Positions 43,099 to 51,993 are shown, numbered from the stretch's first letter. The stretch is 64,000 nucleotides of DNA from an uncultured Prevotella sp. (GCA_946405145.1 CAMJGE010000007.1:1-64000); one strand, 5' to 3'. The notes: generated from the letters alone by a model not told the origin. Numbers and translations are program-made.

Positions 43099-43851
43099 TT
43101 ATTTTCTTTGAATGACACTGCCACTGGCCTGGTGAGTAGCGAGTATCAGTACCTCTGCAATTTGTACATGAGCCGGAGCGTTGGCGGCATAGACCGCCAC
43201 ATCAGCGATATCGTCGCCAGTAAGGGGCTTAATGCCTTGATAAACTTTGGCTGCACGTTCGGTATCACCATGGAAGCGGATATTACTAAAGTTCGTTTCA
43301 ACAAGTCCGGGTTTTAGGTTTGTAACACGTACGGCTGTACCGGCAACATCTATGCGAAGACCATCAGAGAGAGCTTTCACAGCAGCCTTTGTAGCACAAT
43401 AAACATTACCGCCAGCATAGGCTGCATCACCAGCCACAGAACCAATATTAATAATATGACCGCTGTTGCGTGAAATCATCTGAGGTACAACAAGGCGTGT
43501 CATCGTGAGTAAACCTTTGATATTGGTATCGATCATTGTCTCCCAGTCGTCGATATCGCCTTCAAACTCTGGCTCAAGACCGAGGGCAAGCCCTGCGTTA
43601 TTCACTAAGACATCTATCTGTTGCCATGCGGCGGGCAGACTCTCAATGGCCTGTTGGGCAGCCTGGCGATCACGCACGTCGAAACAAAGTGTTAATACCT
43701 CTGTGCCTTGTGCCTGAAGATCAGAACTGATAGCGGACAGTTTGTCTGTATTACGACCTGTGATAATAACACGATCACCATTCTTTGCGAACTTTCGGGC
43801 ACAACCGAGTCCAATACCACTCGTAGCCCCTGTAATAAGTACTGTTTTCAT
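43099..43851 (-). CDS. SDR-family NAD(P)-dependent oxidoreductase (YdfG-like)
   Basis: This encodes 250 residues of the classical short-chain dehydrogenase family: cofactor loop TGATSGIG (residues 7-14), ITGRN suggesting NADP(H) use, NNAG near 89, the catalytic serine strand IINIGSVAG and YCATK with catalytic Tyr/Lys. The LKPGLVETNFSNIRFHGD segment is typical of the YdfG 3-hydroxy acid/serine dehydrogenase group. The exact substrate is unknown. A minus-strand TATCTTTG box (complement of 43875-43882) is just upstream. It reads away from the biosynthetic operon and is not obviously its ketoreductase. Confidence 0.87.
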   Translation of the reverse strand: MKTVLITGATSGIGLGCARKFAKNGDRVIITGRNTDKLSAISSDLQAQGTEVLTLCFDVRDRQAAQQAIESLPAAWQQIDVLVNNAGLALGLEPEFEGDIDDWETMIDTNIKGLLTMTRLVVPQMISRNSGHIINIGSVAGDAAYAGGNVYCATKAAVKALSDGLRIDVAGTAVRVTNLKPGLVETNFSNIRFHGDTERAAKVYQGIKPLTGDDIADVAVYAANAPAHVQIAEVLILATHQASGSVIQRK

Positions 43852-43958
43852 TCTTCTTTAGTGTAAATCTGCTGCAAAGATACAATTTTTCTTCAACGAA
43901 TAGCATGAATTAAGGAGTTTTTTATTAATTTTGCAACCAGATAGTAAAGAACAGAGCA

Positions 43959-44615
43959 ATGAATAAGGAAGATTTTCAGGCTTTATTGGTGAAATACGCC
44001 GACAAGATAGATCACTTCCGCCAGATGGCGCACGATCTTCACCAGAGTGTCAATCAGACATATGCTGGCACGTTGCCATACGGTTTCCATCTTGATATGG
44101 TTGTGGAAAGTGTGAGGAACTATGGCCATCTTGTATGTGTTAGGGAAGAGGATGTGCTGCCATTATTCTATGGGGCTTATTATCATGATAGTATTGAGGA
44201 TGCACGTTTGACGTATAATGATGTCATGCGAGAAGCAAGACAGGGAATGTCCGTAGAACAGGCGCTCATGGCTACGGAGATTGTGTATGCGTTAACGAAT
44301 GATAAAGGGCGCACGAGAGCAGAAAGGGCAGGGGAGAAGTACTATAAGGGTATTCGTGAGACGCCGTATGCTCCTTTTGTAAAACTTTGTGATAGGTTGG
44401 CTAATATCACTTATTCTTGTACTGGCGAAGGTCCCAAGGGTACTCGAATGAAGGAAGTTTATAAGAGTGAGATGCCCCATTTCCTACCAGCAATCAATCC
44501 TCACAGTGACGATCCCAGGTTTGGAGTACCTACAGAGGTTATACTTGCATTGGCTGAGATTCTGATAGAAGAAGTGGATAAAGATGAAATCCAACGCCAA
44601 TGGGGTGAGTATTGA
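43959..44615 (+). CDS. HD-domain phosphohydrolase resembling small alarmone hydrolases
   Basis: This encodes 218 residues. It carries the HD-domain pattern of RelA/SpoT hydrolase domains: His near 44 (YGFHLDMVVESV), YYHDSIEDARLTY with HDxxED at 76-81, and VKLCDRLANITYS, equivalent to the SpoT KLADRLHN motif. There is no synthetase, TGS or ACT domain, so a MESH1-like (p)ppGpp or nucleotide hydrolase is plausible; this is inference from motifs. A TAATTTTG box at 43926-43933 precedes it. It is followed by the promoter of the UpxY-led operon. Confidence 0.8.
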   Translation: MNKEDFQALLVKYADKIDHFRQMAHDLHQSVNQTYAGTLPYGFHLDMVVESVRNYGHLVCVREEDVLPLFYGAYYHDSIEDARLTYNDVMREARQGMSVEQALMATEIVYALTNDKGRTRAERAGEKYYKGIRETPYAPFVKLCDRLANITYSCTGEGPKGTRMKEVYKSEMPHFLPAINPHSDDPRFGVPTEVILALAEILIEEVDKDEIQRQWGEY

Positions 44616-44653
44616 TACAAATTGCTTTTTTAGTTAAAACTATTTTATTTTCA

Positions 44654-44693
44654 TTCTTTTTTTCTTTTTTTCTTTTTCTTTTTGTTACTTTTG
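44654..44693 (+). promoter_or_regulatory. T/C-tract and -7 box of the UpxY-led biosynthetic operon
   Basis: TACTTTTG (44686-44693) matches TAnnTTTG. Directly upstream about 30 bases contain only T and C in irregular T3-8C units. No distinct -33 TTTG is positioned correctly. The ATG is 17 bases after the box. Confidence 0.55.
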
Positions 44694-44710
44694 CGCCCGA
44701 TTCTAAGGAA

Positions 44711-45382
44711 ATGGGCACATTGTCTAATGTGAATATCCGTAGAGATGAGAACAATTCTCCCTGCACCAAGCTTGCCCTTGATGCCTTCCCCGAAGCTGTA
44801 AGCTCACAAACAGGGGTGTCGGTGAGGTATGTACCATCCCCAGGTAAGAAATGGTATGTGTTTAGAGCCTCTTATGGACGGGAAGATAAGGCTTCAGACT
44901 TCCTTGTTGAGCATGGCACTTATACGTATGTGGCTAAGCGAACGGTAGATAAACAGGTGGATGGTAAGCGTAAACGGATGTTAGAGAACCTTTTGCCCAA
45001 CCTCTTGTTTGCCTACACTACAGAGGCCAAGGCAAATGAATACATCAAGTTCACGCCCGAACTTTCCTTCCTGACATACTATTATAACCACTTCATTACG
45101 AAGGAGGATCTCACGAACCCCCCACTTGTCATCCCTAATAGTGAGATGGAGAATTTTATTCGTGCCACGAAAAGTCAAAATGAGCATATCATGTATGTGG
45201 ATCCGGCAAAGTGTCGATTCAAGGGAGGCGAGACGGTAAAGGTTATTGATGGTCTCTTCAAAGGGGTCATTGGGAAGGTGGCTCGGATTTCTGGTCAGCA
45301 GAGGGTTGTACTCTCTTTATCCAAGATTGGACTGATTTCTACCGCCTATATCCCTACTGCGTTTATTGAAAAATTGAAATGA
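44711..45382 (+). CDS. UpxY-type transcription antiterminator (NusG paralogue)
   Basis: This 223-residue specialised NusG protein has the NGN-domain strand KKWYVFRASYGREDKASDFL and a C-terminal KOW-like FKGGETVKVIDGLFKGVIGKVARI. In Bacteroides, UpxY proteins are the first genes of capsule operons and prevent premature termination in the long leader or operon they head. Here it is the first of 18 closely spaced genes over 16 kb, so it probably keeps RNA polymerase processive through this operon. I chose ATG 44711 after the -7 box; the longer frame begins upstream of the promoter. It overlaps the next gene by four bases (ATGA). Confidence 0.85.
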   Translation: MGTLSNVNIRRDENNSPCTKLALDAFPEAVSSQTGVSVRYVPSPGKKWYVFRASYGREDKASDFLVEHGTYTYVAKRTVDKQVDGKRKRMLENLLPNLLFAYTTEAKANEYIKFTPELSFLTYYYNHFITKEDLTNPPLVIPNSEMENFIRATKSQNEHIMYVDPAKCRFKGGETVKVIDGLFKGVIGKVARISGQQRVVLSLSKIGLISTAYIPTAFIEKLK

Positions 45383-46257
45383 TGGAGAATAAGAACAGGA
45401 AGATGTTTGGAAATGCCTGGATGCATCGCACTTTGATAGCGTTGCTGAAAAAGGTGAATATCCGTTATGTTTATGGCTTTATGGAAGTCTTTGTCATTCC
45501 TGTAGCGATGCTGTTTAGTCCAGGTGCCAGATTTGCTTATCAGTATTTCCGAAAACGGAGAGGACAGGGATGCTTGAAAGCTTTGCTGAGTACGTATCGA
45601 AACCATTGTCTTTTTGGTCAAACTGTGATCGATAAATTTGCGATGTATGCTGGTCGTGAGTTTGAGATTCACTCCCAAGGGCAAGATTATTATTACCAGC
45701 ATTTGAAAAAGGATCAGCCGATAGTCATGTTGCATGCACATATCGGCTGTAGTGAGATTGCGGGTTATAACCTGAGACAATCCAAACCATGTAATGTGCT
45801 GGTGTATGGTGGGGAGAAAAAGGAATTCATGGAATATCGTAAGAGTCAGTTCGCCCAGATGGGTTTCAAGTTGATACCAGTAGGAACTGGAGAGATGGAT
45901 ATCATGGATATTGTGGATTGTCTGGATCGGGGTGAAGCACTGAGTGTGTATGCAGATCGGTTCAGTAACCCTAAAAAGGTAATACAGTCGAAGATTCACG
46001 GCTTTAAGGTAAATCTGTCAAGAGGTCCATTTTCGCTGGCAGTCAATAGGGGCGTAGATGTCTATATGGTCAGTGCGATGAAGATGAAAGACGGATCATA
46101 CGATGGAAGAATTACATTCCTGGATTACGACAAGACATTGCCCCATCGTGAACAGAGACAGCAGTTGGCTGATTTATATACAGCAGAAGTAGAAAAAATA
46201 CTTAGTGACTACCCATTGCAGTGGTTTAACTATTTCGATATTTGGGTGGATGAGTAG
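45379..46257 (+). CDS. LpxL/HtrB-like lipid acyltransferase
   Basis: This encodes 292 residues of the lysophospholipid/Kdo-lipid A acyltransferase family, which moves acyl chains from ACP to lipid acceptors at the inner membrane. An H-x4-E active-site motif is seen in MLHAHIGCSEIAGY, preceded by the hydrophobic strand PIVMLHAH and followed by EALSVYADRFSNPKK and the GPFSLAVNRGVDVYMV region. It has a hydrophobic N-terminal segment. Similar acyltransferases occur in aryl-polyene loci. It is coupled to the UpxY gene by a four-base overlap. The acceptor and acyl donor are not known; donor from the operon's own ACPs is inference. Confidence 0.82.
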   Translation: MMENKNRKMFGNAWMHRTLIALLKKVNIRYVYGFMEVFVIPVAMLFSPGARFAYQYFRKRRGQGCLKALLSTYRNHCLFGQTVIDKFAMYAGREFEIHSQGQDYYYQHLKKDQPIVMLHAHIGCSEIAGYNLRQSKPCNVLVYGGEKKEFMEYRKSQFAQMGFKLIPVGTGEMDIMDIVDCLDRGEALSVYADRFSNPKKVIQSKIHGFKVNLSRGPFSLAVNRGVDVYMVSAMKMKDGSYDGRITFLDYDKTLPHREQRQQLADLYTAEVEKILSDYPLQWFNYFDIWVDE

Positions 46258-46275
46258 AACGAAATATTATTTTGC

Positions 46276-47391
46276 ATGAAGTTAAGTAAAGGTTTACAGA
46301 AGGTCTATACACAAGACCGTCAATCGGCAGGAGAAGCTCAGCGTTACGCACAAATCATAGCCTGGGGGCCAGTGGTGTTCCAGACGGCGCGTATCATGGT
46401 GAAATGGGGTATCCTTGAGCTGATTAACCGCTCTGATATAGGACTCACCCGGCAGGAGGTTTGCGATAAGACAGGACTTTCAGATTATGCTGTAAAATGC
46501 CTGTTGGAGGCCTCTCTCTCCATTGGTATTGTTATGGTGAATCAGGAAACTGATCGTTTCTGTATCACTAAAGCAGGCTGGTTTCTCTTGAATGATAAAT
46601 CTACACGAGTGAATATCGACCTGAATCATGATGTTAATTACAGGGGTATGTTCTATTTGGATGAATCGCTTGAAGATGGGAAACCTGCTGGTCTTAAGAC
46701 GCTTGGCAACTGGCCAACTCTGTATGAGGGACTGTCGGATTTTCCTGATCAGGTGAAAGAGAGTTGGCTGAATTTCGACCATTTCTATAGTGACGAGTCG
46801 TTTGAAGAGGCTCTAAGTATCGTATTCGACGAGTATCATGTGAAGAAACTCTATGATGTTGGTGGCAATACTGGTAAATGGGCTTTGCAGTGCGTAGGCT
46901 ATAGCGACGAGGCGGAAGTCACCATCCTCGACCTGCCTCAGCAAATCAAGATGATGCAGCAGAATATAGCAGGCAAGAAGGGAGCTGATCGTATCAAGAA
47001 CTTCCCAATCAACTTCCTTGATGAGCAAGCCGCATTTCCTAAACAGGAAGGACTGGACGCCATTTGGATGAGTCAGTTCCTGGATTGCTTTAATATGGAA
47101 CAGATCGTCAGCATCCTGAAACGGGCACAAGAGGCAATGACAGCCGATACGCGTATCTTTATTATGGAGACACTGTGGGATCGCCAGAAGTATGATACCG
47201 CAGCCCTCTGTCTCACAATGACGAGTCTGTACTTTACGGCAATGGCCAACGGCAATTCCAAGATGTATAATACTAATGATATGGAACAGTGCATCCATGA
47301 AGCTGGATTGGAGATAGTAAAGTTATATGACCATCTCGGACTGGGACATACAATAATCGTAGCCCAAAAAGCAAAATCAACAAACAAATAA
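46276..47391 (+). CDS. SAM-dependent O-methyltransferase
   Basis: This encodes 371 residues with an N-terminal winged-helix dimerisation domain (LTRQEVCDKTGLSDYAVKCLLEA, residues about 55-90) and a class I methyltransferase domain with motif I LYDVGGNTGKWA near 190-201, then VTILDLPQQI and the catalytic-region HLGLGHTIIV at the end. This resembles the COMT/acetylserotonin OMT-like family used in polyketide and phenolic tailoring. In APE loci, methylation of an aryl hydroxyl is common, which fits but is not proven here. It lies 18 bases after the acyltransferase and one base before the ACP gene. Confidence 0.82.
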   Translation: MKLSKGLQKVYTQDRQSAGEAQRYAQIIAWGPVVFQTARIMVKWGILELINRSDIGLTRQEVCDKTGLSDYAVKCLLEASLSIGIVMVNQETDRFCITKAGWFLLNDKSTRVNIDLNHDVNYRGMFYLDESLEDGKPAGLKTLGNWPTLYEGLSDFPDQVKESWLNFDHFYSDESFEEALSIVFDEYHVKKLYDVGGNTGKWALQCVGYSDEAEVTILDLPQQIKMMQQNIAGKKGADRIKNFPINFLDEQAAFPKQEGLDAIWMSQFLDCFNMEQIVSILKRAQEAMTADTRIFIMETLWDRQKYDTAALCLTMTSLYFTAMANGNSKMYNTNDMEQCIHEAGLEIVKLYDHLGLGHTIIVAQKAKSTNK

Positions 47392-47392
47392 T

Positions 47393-47641
47393 ATGGAAAG
47401 AAAAGAAATTGAAGAGAAAGTGAAAGCATTTCTCATTGATGACCTTGAGATTGAAGAAGACAAGGTGTTTCCTGAATCTAGACTGAATGAGGATATGGGA
47501 ATCGACAGTTTGGATTATGTGGATATCGTGGCAGTGGTCCTGTCAACCTTTGGTGTCAGAGTGAATATCGAAAAGATGAAGGGCGTTGTGACCCTCTCAC
47601 AGTTTATTGACTATCTCGAGGCCGAGTTGAAACAGAAGTGA
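47393..47641 (+). CDS. Acyl carrier protein 1
   Basis: This encodes 82 residues; phosphopantetheine attachment serine in MGIDSLDYVDI, the canonical DSL motif, in a four-helix acidic ACP. It is specific to this operon, distinct from housekeeping AcpP by its VVLSTFGVRVNIEKMKG second half. It carries the growing chain for the ketosynthase pair. It overlaps the next gene by four bases if that starts at GTG 47638. Confidence 0.93.
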   Translation: MERKEIEEKVKAFLIDDLEIEEDKVFPESRLNEDMGIDSLDYVDIVAVVLSTFGVRVNIEKMKGVVTLSQFIDYLEAELKQK

Positions 47642-47643
47642 TT

Positions 47644-48078
47644 ATGGAGTTAGATCAGTTTGAAATGACCTCTCTCATCCCTCAGCGTCCTCCGTTTATG
47701 ATGGTGGATAAAATCCTGAGTTGTGATGATACCGATGCAGTGACTGAGTTCTTAGTTCGTCAGGACAATATTCTCCTGGATGACAACAAACTGTCTTCAG
47801 CTGGTATTGTAGAGAATATGGCGCAGTCGTGTGCTGCCAGAATGGGATGTGTGAATCTGATGCACAACAACCCCATCAAATTGGGTTTTATCGGTGAGAT
47901 TAAGAATTTGAAAATATATCGTCAGCCTATGCTGAATGACCATCTGACCACAGAGGTACACATCCTGATGGATGTCCTTGACATGACATTAGCCAGTGTA
48001 TGTACCAAGGTGAATGGTGAGGTGATAGCAGAGGCTCGTATGAAACTTGCCTCAACAGCTATTGAGGCAGAAGGATAA
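47644..48078 (+). CDS. Hotdog-fold 3-hydroxyacyl-ACP dehydratase-like protein 1
   Basis: This 144-residue hotdog protein has the opening LIPQRPPFMMVDKILSCD, common to FabZ and ApeP-like dehydratases, then AGIVENMAQSCAARMG, the central helix carrying the acidic catalytic-type residue. The canonical His of FabZ (HFPG) is not present, so it may be the ApeP-type partner rather than a classical dehydratase. ATG 47644 is my choice; GTG 47638, overlapping the ACP stop, would add two residues. Two hotdog proteins in one operon parallel the ApeI/ApeP pair of aryl-polyene loci. Confidence 0.78.
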   Translation: MELDQFEMTSLIPQRPPFMMVDKILSCDDTDAVTEFLVRQDNILLDDNKLSSAGIVENMAQSCAARMGCVNLMHNNPIKLGFIGEIKNLKIYRQPMLNDHLTTEVHILMDVLDMTLASVCTKVNGEVIAEARMKLASTAIEAEG

Positions 48079-48103
48079 ACATTTAATATATTAAAGGAAA
48101 ATA

Positions 48104-48364
48104 ATGGAAGAATTAATGCTGGAAGTTAAGAATGATATTATTGAAGCTCTTAACTTAGAAGACATGACACCTGAGGATTTGGATTATGATGCTCCTCTGT
48201 TTGGTGATGATGGTTTAGGTCTGGACTCTATCGATGCACTTGAGTTAATCGTGCTTCTGGAGAAGAAATATGGCATCAAGTTGCAAGACCCCAAAGACGG
48301 CAGAAAGGTGTTTAAATCTGTCAGAGTGATGGCAGAATTCATTCAGGCAAACCGTACAAAGTAA
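48104..48364 (+). CDS. Acyl carrier protein 2
   Basis: This encodes 86 residues; attachment serine in GLGLDSIDALELIVLLEKKYGIKL. It is more divergent than ACP1, with a longer N-terminal helix and an acidic loop APLFGDDG. Two dedicated ACPs are a hallmark of APE-type type II systems. It sits 25 bases after the first dehydratase gene and 12 bases before the ketosynthase gene. Confidence 0.92.
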   Translation: MEELMLEVKNDIIEALNLEDMTPEDLDYDAPLFGDDGLGLDSIDALELIVLLEKKYGIKLQDPKDGRKVFKSVRVMAEFIQANRTK

Positions 48365-48376
48365 AGCTATCGTATT

Positions 48377-49573
48377 TTGGAGCCGATTTATATAACAGGG
48401 GCTGGTGTTGCATCAGCAATAGGTATCGGTAAAGAGGAGACGTTAGCTGCTCTTCAGACAGGCCGGTCAGGTATTCGTCCTATCAGATATCTCTCATCCA
48501 GTCACACAGATTTGCCTGTAGGCGAGGTGCAGCTGAGCAATGAAGAGATGGTTGCCTTACTTGGACTGGAGGATGGCAAGAGCTATACCCGTTCGGCATT
48601 GATAGGAAAGTTGGCACTGAAGGAAGCGCTGATGGATGCTCGTCTTCTTGGGGAACCTTTAGACGAGGTTCATTTCATCTCTGGTACAACAGTTGGTGGG
48701 ATGGACCGAAGAGAACTGATCCATGCCCAAGAGCCTGGCTGTGGTCAGGAAATTGCGGAGATCGCGACGCACAACTGTGCATCATGTACAGAACTGATTG
48801 CAGAAGGCTTTGGCGATTTCGCATCGATGGCAACAGTCTCAACAGCTTGTTCGTCAGCTACTAATGCTGTCATTAGTGGCGCGAATATGTTGCGCTGTGG
48901 ATTAGCCGATATCGTTGTCGTCGGAGGTACAGAGTGCTTGTCGCTGTTCCATCTAAATGGCTTTAACGCCTTGATGATCTTGGATCATCAGCCTTGTAGG
49001 CCTTTCGACAGGGATCGGGCAGGACTGAATCTCGGAGAAGGTGCAGCCTTTTTGGTGATGGAGACAGCTGACTCGGCACGTCAGCGTGGACTAACGCCCA
49101 AATTTGTATTGAGCGGTTATGCCAACACTTGTGATGCATTCCATCAGACAGCCTCTTCACCAGAAGGCGAGGGTGCATTTCTGGCGATGAATGCTGCCTT
49201 AAAGGCCGCTGGTCTGAAACCGTCAGACATTCAGTATATCAATGCTCATGGCACTGGCACACCCAACAACGACGAATCGGAGAGTCGAGCCATCAAGCGA
49301 GTGTTTGGTGAACATTATCCGCCTGTATCATCCACCAAGTCGTTTACAGGTCATACCACCAGTGCCTCTGGTAGTATCGAGGCAGTATTCTGTCTATTGG
49401 CACTTGAACACCAGTTCATACCTCAAAACCTTAATTGGAAAACGCCAATGGAACAAGGTATCCTGCCTGTTACAGAACAGGTACAAAATCCCCGAATCGA
49501 GCATATCCTGACAAATGCTTTTGGATTTGGTGGTAATGATTCCTCATTGATTATCTCTAAAGTGAAGGAATGA
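48377..49573 (+). CDS. Beta-ketoacyl-ACP synthase (active ketosynthase)
   Basis: This 398-residue FabF-fold condensing enzyme has the full catalytic set: Cys in VSTACSSATNAV, His in NAHGTGTPNND, Lys and His in TKSFTGHTTSASG, and the C-terminal NAFGFGGNDSSL. It should extend ACP-bound chains by two carbons. The start is an unusual TTG at 48377 (LEPIYITGAGVAS), because no ATG or GTG lies in the conserved N-terminal strand. It overlaps the partner gene by four bases (ATGA), so a KS-CLF heterodimer is likely. Confidence 0.92.
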   Translation: MEPIYITGAGVASAIGIGKEETLAALQTGRSGIRPIRYLSSSHTDLPVGEVQLSNEEMVALLGLEDGKSYTRSALIGKLALKEALMDARLLGEPLDEVHFISGTTVGGMDRRELIHAQEPGCGQEIAEIATHNCASCTELIAEGFGDFASMATVSTACSSATNAVISGANMLRCGLADIVVVGGTECLSLFHLNGFNALMILDHQPCRPFDRDRAGLNLGEGAAFLVMETADSARQRGLTPKFVLSGYANTCDAFHQTASSPEGEGAFLAMNAALKAAGLKPSDIQYINAHGTGTPNNDESESRAIKRVFGEHYPPVSSTKSFTGHTTSASGSIEAVFCLLALEHQFIPQNLNWKTPMEQGILPVTEQVQNPRIEHILTNAFGFGGNDSSLIISKVKE

Positions 49574-50556
49574 TGGGAAAGATCTATATTCAAGCCGCAG
49601 AACAGATATCCATCCAGAATCCACTTTCTGAAGAATGGATGGAGCACCCCATAACGTATGCTGAACCTTTCGTAAAAGCCGTGAATCCCGCTTTTCGTGA
49701 GTATATCGCACCCAATGAGGCACGCCGCATGGGCAGCATCATGAAGAGAGCCTTGGTAACCTCACTGAAGGTTTTGAAAGAAACGGGGATTGAGCATCCT
49801 GATGCCATCATCACTGGTACGAGTATCGGTAGTCTGGATTATACGGAGAAGTTTTTGGATGCGCTGACGGAGAATGGGGAGGAGTCGTTGAGTCCTACCT
49901 ATTTTATGCAGACAACGCACAACACAGTGAGTTCTGCTATTAGCATCTACACGGGCACCCATAGCTATAATACCACTTACTCGCATGGTGGTATCAGCTT
50001 CGATTTAGCCTTAAAGGATGCTTGGATGCAAATCAATTTAGGAATGATATCCAATGCACTTGTTGGTGGTCATGATGAGATGGTGGAGTCGTATTACGAG
50101 TTGCTGCAGAAAACGGGTTATGTAGGTGTAGAAGGAATGGCGCCCTGTGGTGAGTGTGCCATGTCGATGATGCTTAATACGCAGGAATCGTCAGACAACC
50201 TTTGTGAACTGGCTGGAGTTAGTGTGTTCAGAATGCGATCACTTCAGAATGTCCGGAAACATCTGGAGCTTCTGCTGAAAGCGGCTCATATACAGATAGA
50301 GGATATTCAGACGGTGATGACGGGTGTGAATGGAAATCCCGAGAATGATCGTCTGTATCTGCCTGTGCTGGATGAGTGGTTCCCTCAGGCCCAGCATCTA
50401 AAGTATAAACAACTTTTTGGTGAAAATTATACAGCGTCAGCCTTAGGACTCTATGCAGCGGCTCATCTGATGAAGAAACAGCATATACCTGTGATGCTGC
50501 TTGTGAATTGCACCATGAATGGCGATTGTTCGTTGGTACTTTTGAAAGGAATATGA
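49570..50556 (+). CDS. Ketosynthase-like chain-length-factor partner
   Basis: This 328-residue protein has thiolase-fold features (TGTSIGSLDYTEKFLD, SPTYFMQTTHNTVSSAISI, LVGGHDEMVESYY) but no nucleophilic cysteine: the position reads YNTTYSHGGISFD, and the two catalytic histidines are also not in place. Such inactive partners (KSbeta/CLF, ApeC-like) set chain length. It is shorter than the active KS and begins with MMGKIYI at ATG 49570, overlapping the KS stop. Confidence 0.85.
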   Translation: MMGKIYIQAAEQISIQNPLSEEWMEHPITYAEPFVKAVNPAFREYIAPNEARRMGSIMKRALVTSLKVLKETGIEHPDAIITGTSIGSLDYTEKFLDALTENGEESLSPTYFMQTTHNTVSSAISIYTGTHSYNTTYSHGGISFDLALKDAWMQINLGMISNALVGGHDEMVESYYELLQKTGYVGVEGMAPCGECAMSMMLNTQESSDNLCELAGVSVFRMRSLQNVRKHLELLLKAAHIQIEDIQTVMTGVNGNPENDRLYLPVLDEWFPQAQHLKYKQLFGENYTASALGLYAAAHLMKKQHIPVMLLVNCTMNGDCSLVLLKGI

Positions 50557-50909
50557 TTCTGAAACTATTACCCATATCTCTTTTGCAGTGTGTGCTCCTG
50601 ACTGGCGGACAGGTACTGATGAAATATGGTCTGCTGAAAGCGGGTGATTTCTCTTTCTCTTGGGGCTATTTCGGTAGATTGTTCATCAATTGGCAGTTTA
50701 TCGGCTGTGGCATTTTCTTTGCTGCCGGCTCCATTCTCTGGATGTATATCATAAAGAACTTCCCCTTCAGTATGGCTTATCCGATGGTTAGTATGAGTTA
50801 TGTGATGGGTATGTTTGCTGCCATGATTTTCTTCCACGAGCAAATCTCGTTTGAGAGATGGCTTGGTGTATTCCTGATCCTGTCAGGATGCGTACTTATA
50901 GCAAAGTAG
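50553..50909 (+). CDS. EamA/SMR-like four-helix membrane protein
   Basis: This encodes 118 residues with four hydrophobic helices. It resembles single-repeat EamA/SMR transporters such as ArnE/ArnF, which flip lipid-linked sugars, with FSMAYPMVSMSYVMGMFAAM and a last helix GVFLILSGCVLIAK. ATG 50553 overlaps the preceding stop by four bases. In this operon it could help move the lipid-linked product across the inner membrane; this is inference. Confidence 0.78.
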   Translation: MILKLLPISLLQCVLLTGGQVLMKYGLLKAGDFSFSWGYFGRLFINWQFIGCGIFFAAGSILWMYIIKNFPFSMAYPMVSMSYVMGMFAAMIFFHEQISFERWLGVFLILSGCVLIAK

Positions 50910-50930
50910 AATTTATTATTTGATTAAAAT

Positions 50931-51563
50931 ATGTTGAGATCATTTGTGATATTGTTGACATGCTTATCTGCTCTCTCTGTGATGGGACAGACAAAGCTGA
51001 CAAGTGAACAGGAAAAACAAGTGCTGGCGAAGATGGATCAGTCGTCGAATGCGTTGCGTTCGCTTCAGTGCGATTTCGTGCAGTCTAAGCGAATGAAAAT
51101 TCTAAGTAAGGAGATGCAATCGAAGGGCATATTGTATTTTAAGAAACCCGATAAGATCAGATGGCAATATACTTCACCTTATGATTATACGTTTATCATG
51201 AATGGTGATAAGGTACAGATCAAGTCTGCTAAATCAACAAAGAACATTGATATCCAGGGCAACAAGATCTTCCGTCAGATTACCACGATTATCCTGAATA
51301 CCGTAACAGGTGGAGGTATTATGAATTCGGCAGACTTCAATGTGGAATTATACAAATCAGGTGATATCTATTTCGCCAAGATGCTGCCTAAGAAGAAAGA
51401 GGTGAAACAGGTATATTCTTCCATTGAGGTTTATTTCAACTCTGCTCTGACGATGGTTGAGACCATCAAGATGGTTGAGAAATCAGGTGAATATACTGTT
51501 GTAAAACTGGTTGCTCCCAAGATAAACGCTACAATTAATGAAAGCGTATTTAAGGTTAATTAG
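50931..51563 (+). CDS. LolA-like periplasmic lipoprotein carrier protein
   Basis: This encodes 210 residues with signal peptide (MLRSFVILLTCLSALSVMGQ) and the LolA fold pattern: SLQCDFVQSKRMKIL, SKGILYFKKPDKIRWQYTSPY, MNGDKVQIKS and VEVYFN-like strands near the end. Housekeeping LolA ferries lipoproteins across the periplasm; APE loci carry a dedicated LolA-like protein thought to carry the product to the outer membrane. Its 3' end overlaps the next gene by 26 bases. Confidence 0.88.
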   Translation: MLRSFVILLTCLSALSVMGQTKLTSEQEKQVLAKMDQSSNALRSLQCDFVQSKRMKILSKEMQSKGILYFKKPDKIRWQYTSPYDYTFIMNGDKVQIKSAKSTKNIDIQGNKIFRQITTIILNTVTGGGIMNSADFNVELYKSGDIYFAKMLPKKKEVKQVYSSIEVYFNSALTMVETIKMVEKSGEYTVVKLVAPKINATINESVFKVN

Positions 51564-51993
51564 TCTGTTGTTGCTGCTCTGCCAACTGCCCTGTCAGGCC
51601 GATTCTGTCAATACCGACTCAGCAGTCGTTAAACAGTATAACCTGTTGTTGCAGGTGAGAGGCAATGATATTTCAGGTATCTGTGTCATGAAGATGGTAT
51701 CGCCGTCAGAGATGATCGGCACAGTCATCAATGAATTTGGCCTCACAGCATTCGACTTTGAATACAAAGAGGGTAAAACCAAGTTGTCGAATCTCCCACC
51801 GTTTTTAGACAAGTGGTATATCCGCAAAATTCTAAAGAAAGACCTCTCGTTCTTCTTTGCTAATTTCCAACTACAGCAGAATACAAAGAAGCGCAGTAGG
51901 GAACTCCTATTCTCGTCAGATGGTGAGATGATTCTGACGAACAACCGATTCAAGATAAAATATACATTTACTCCAATTTTAGACGAAGAATGA
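51538..51993 (+). CDS. Exported protein of unknown function in the polyene-like operon
   Basis: This encodes 151 residues with a signal peptide (MKAYLRLISLLLLLCQLPCQA) and beta-rich mature part (YNLLLQVRGNDISGICVMKMV, MIGTVINEFGLTAFDFEY). It has the position and general look of the DUF3261-type exported proteins of APE loci, but the signal ends in AxA rather than a lipobox cysteine. It overlaps lolA-like by 26 bases and the next gene by four. A role alongside LolA in outer-membrane delivery is inference. Confidence 0.65.
   Translation: MKAYLRLISLLLLLCQLPCQADSVNTDSAVVKQYNLLLQVRGNDISGICVMKMVSPSEMIGTVINEFGLTAFDFEYKEGKTKLSNLPPFLDKWYIRKILKKDLSFFFANFQLQQNTKKRSRELLFSSDGEMILTNNRFKIKYTFTPILDEE

Noticed and set aside
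43099..43851. SDR as the missing ketoreductase of the polyene-like operon
   Set aside because: It reads in the opposite direction from its own promoter with the nitroreductase gene and resembles YdfG rather than FabG; kept only as a remote possibility.
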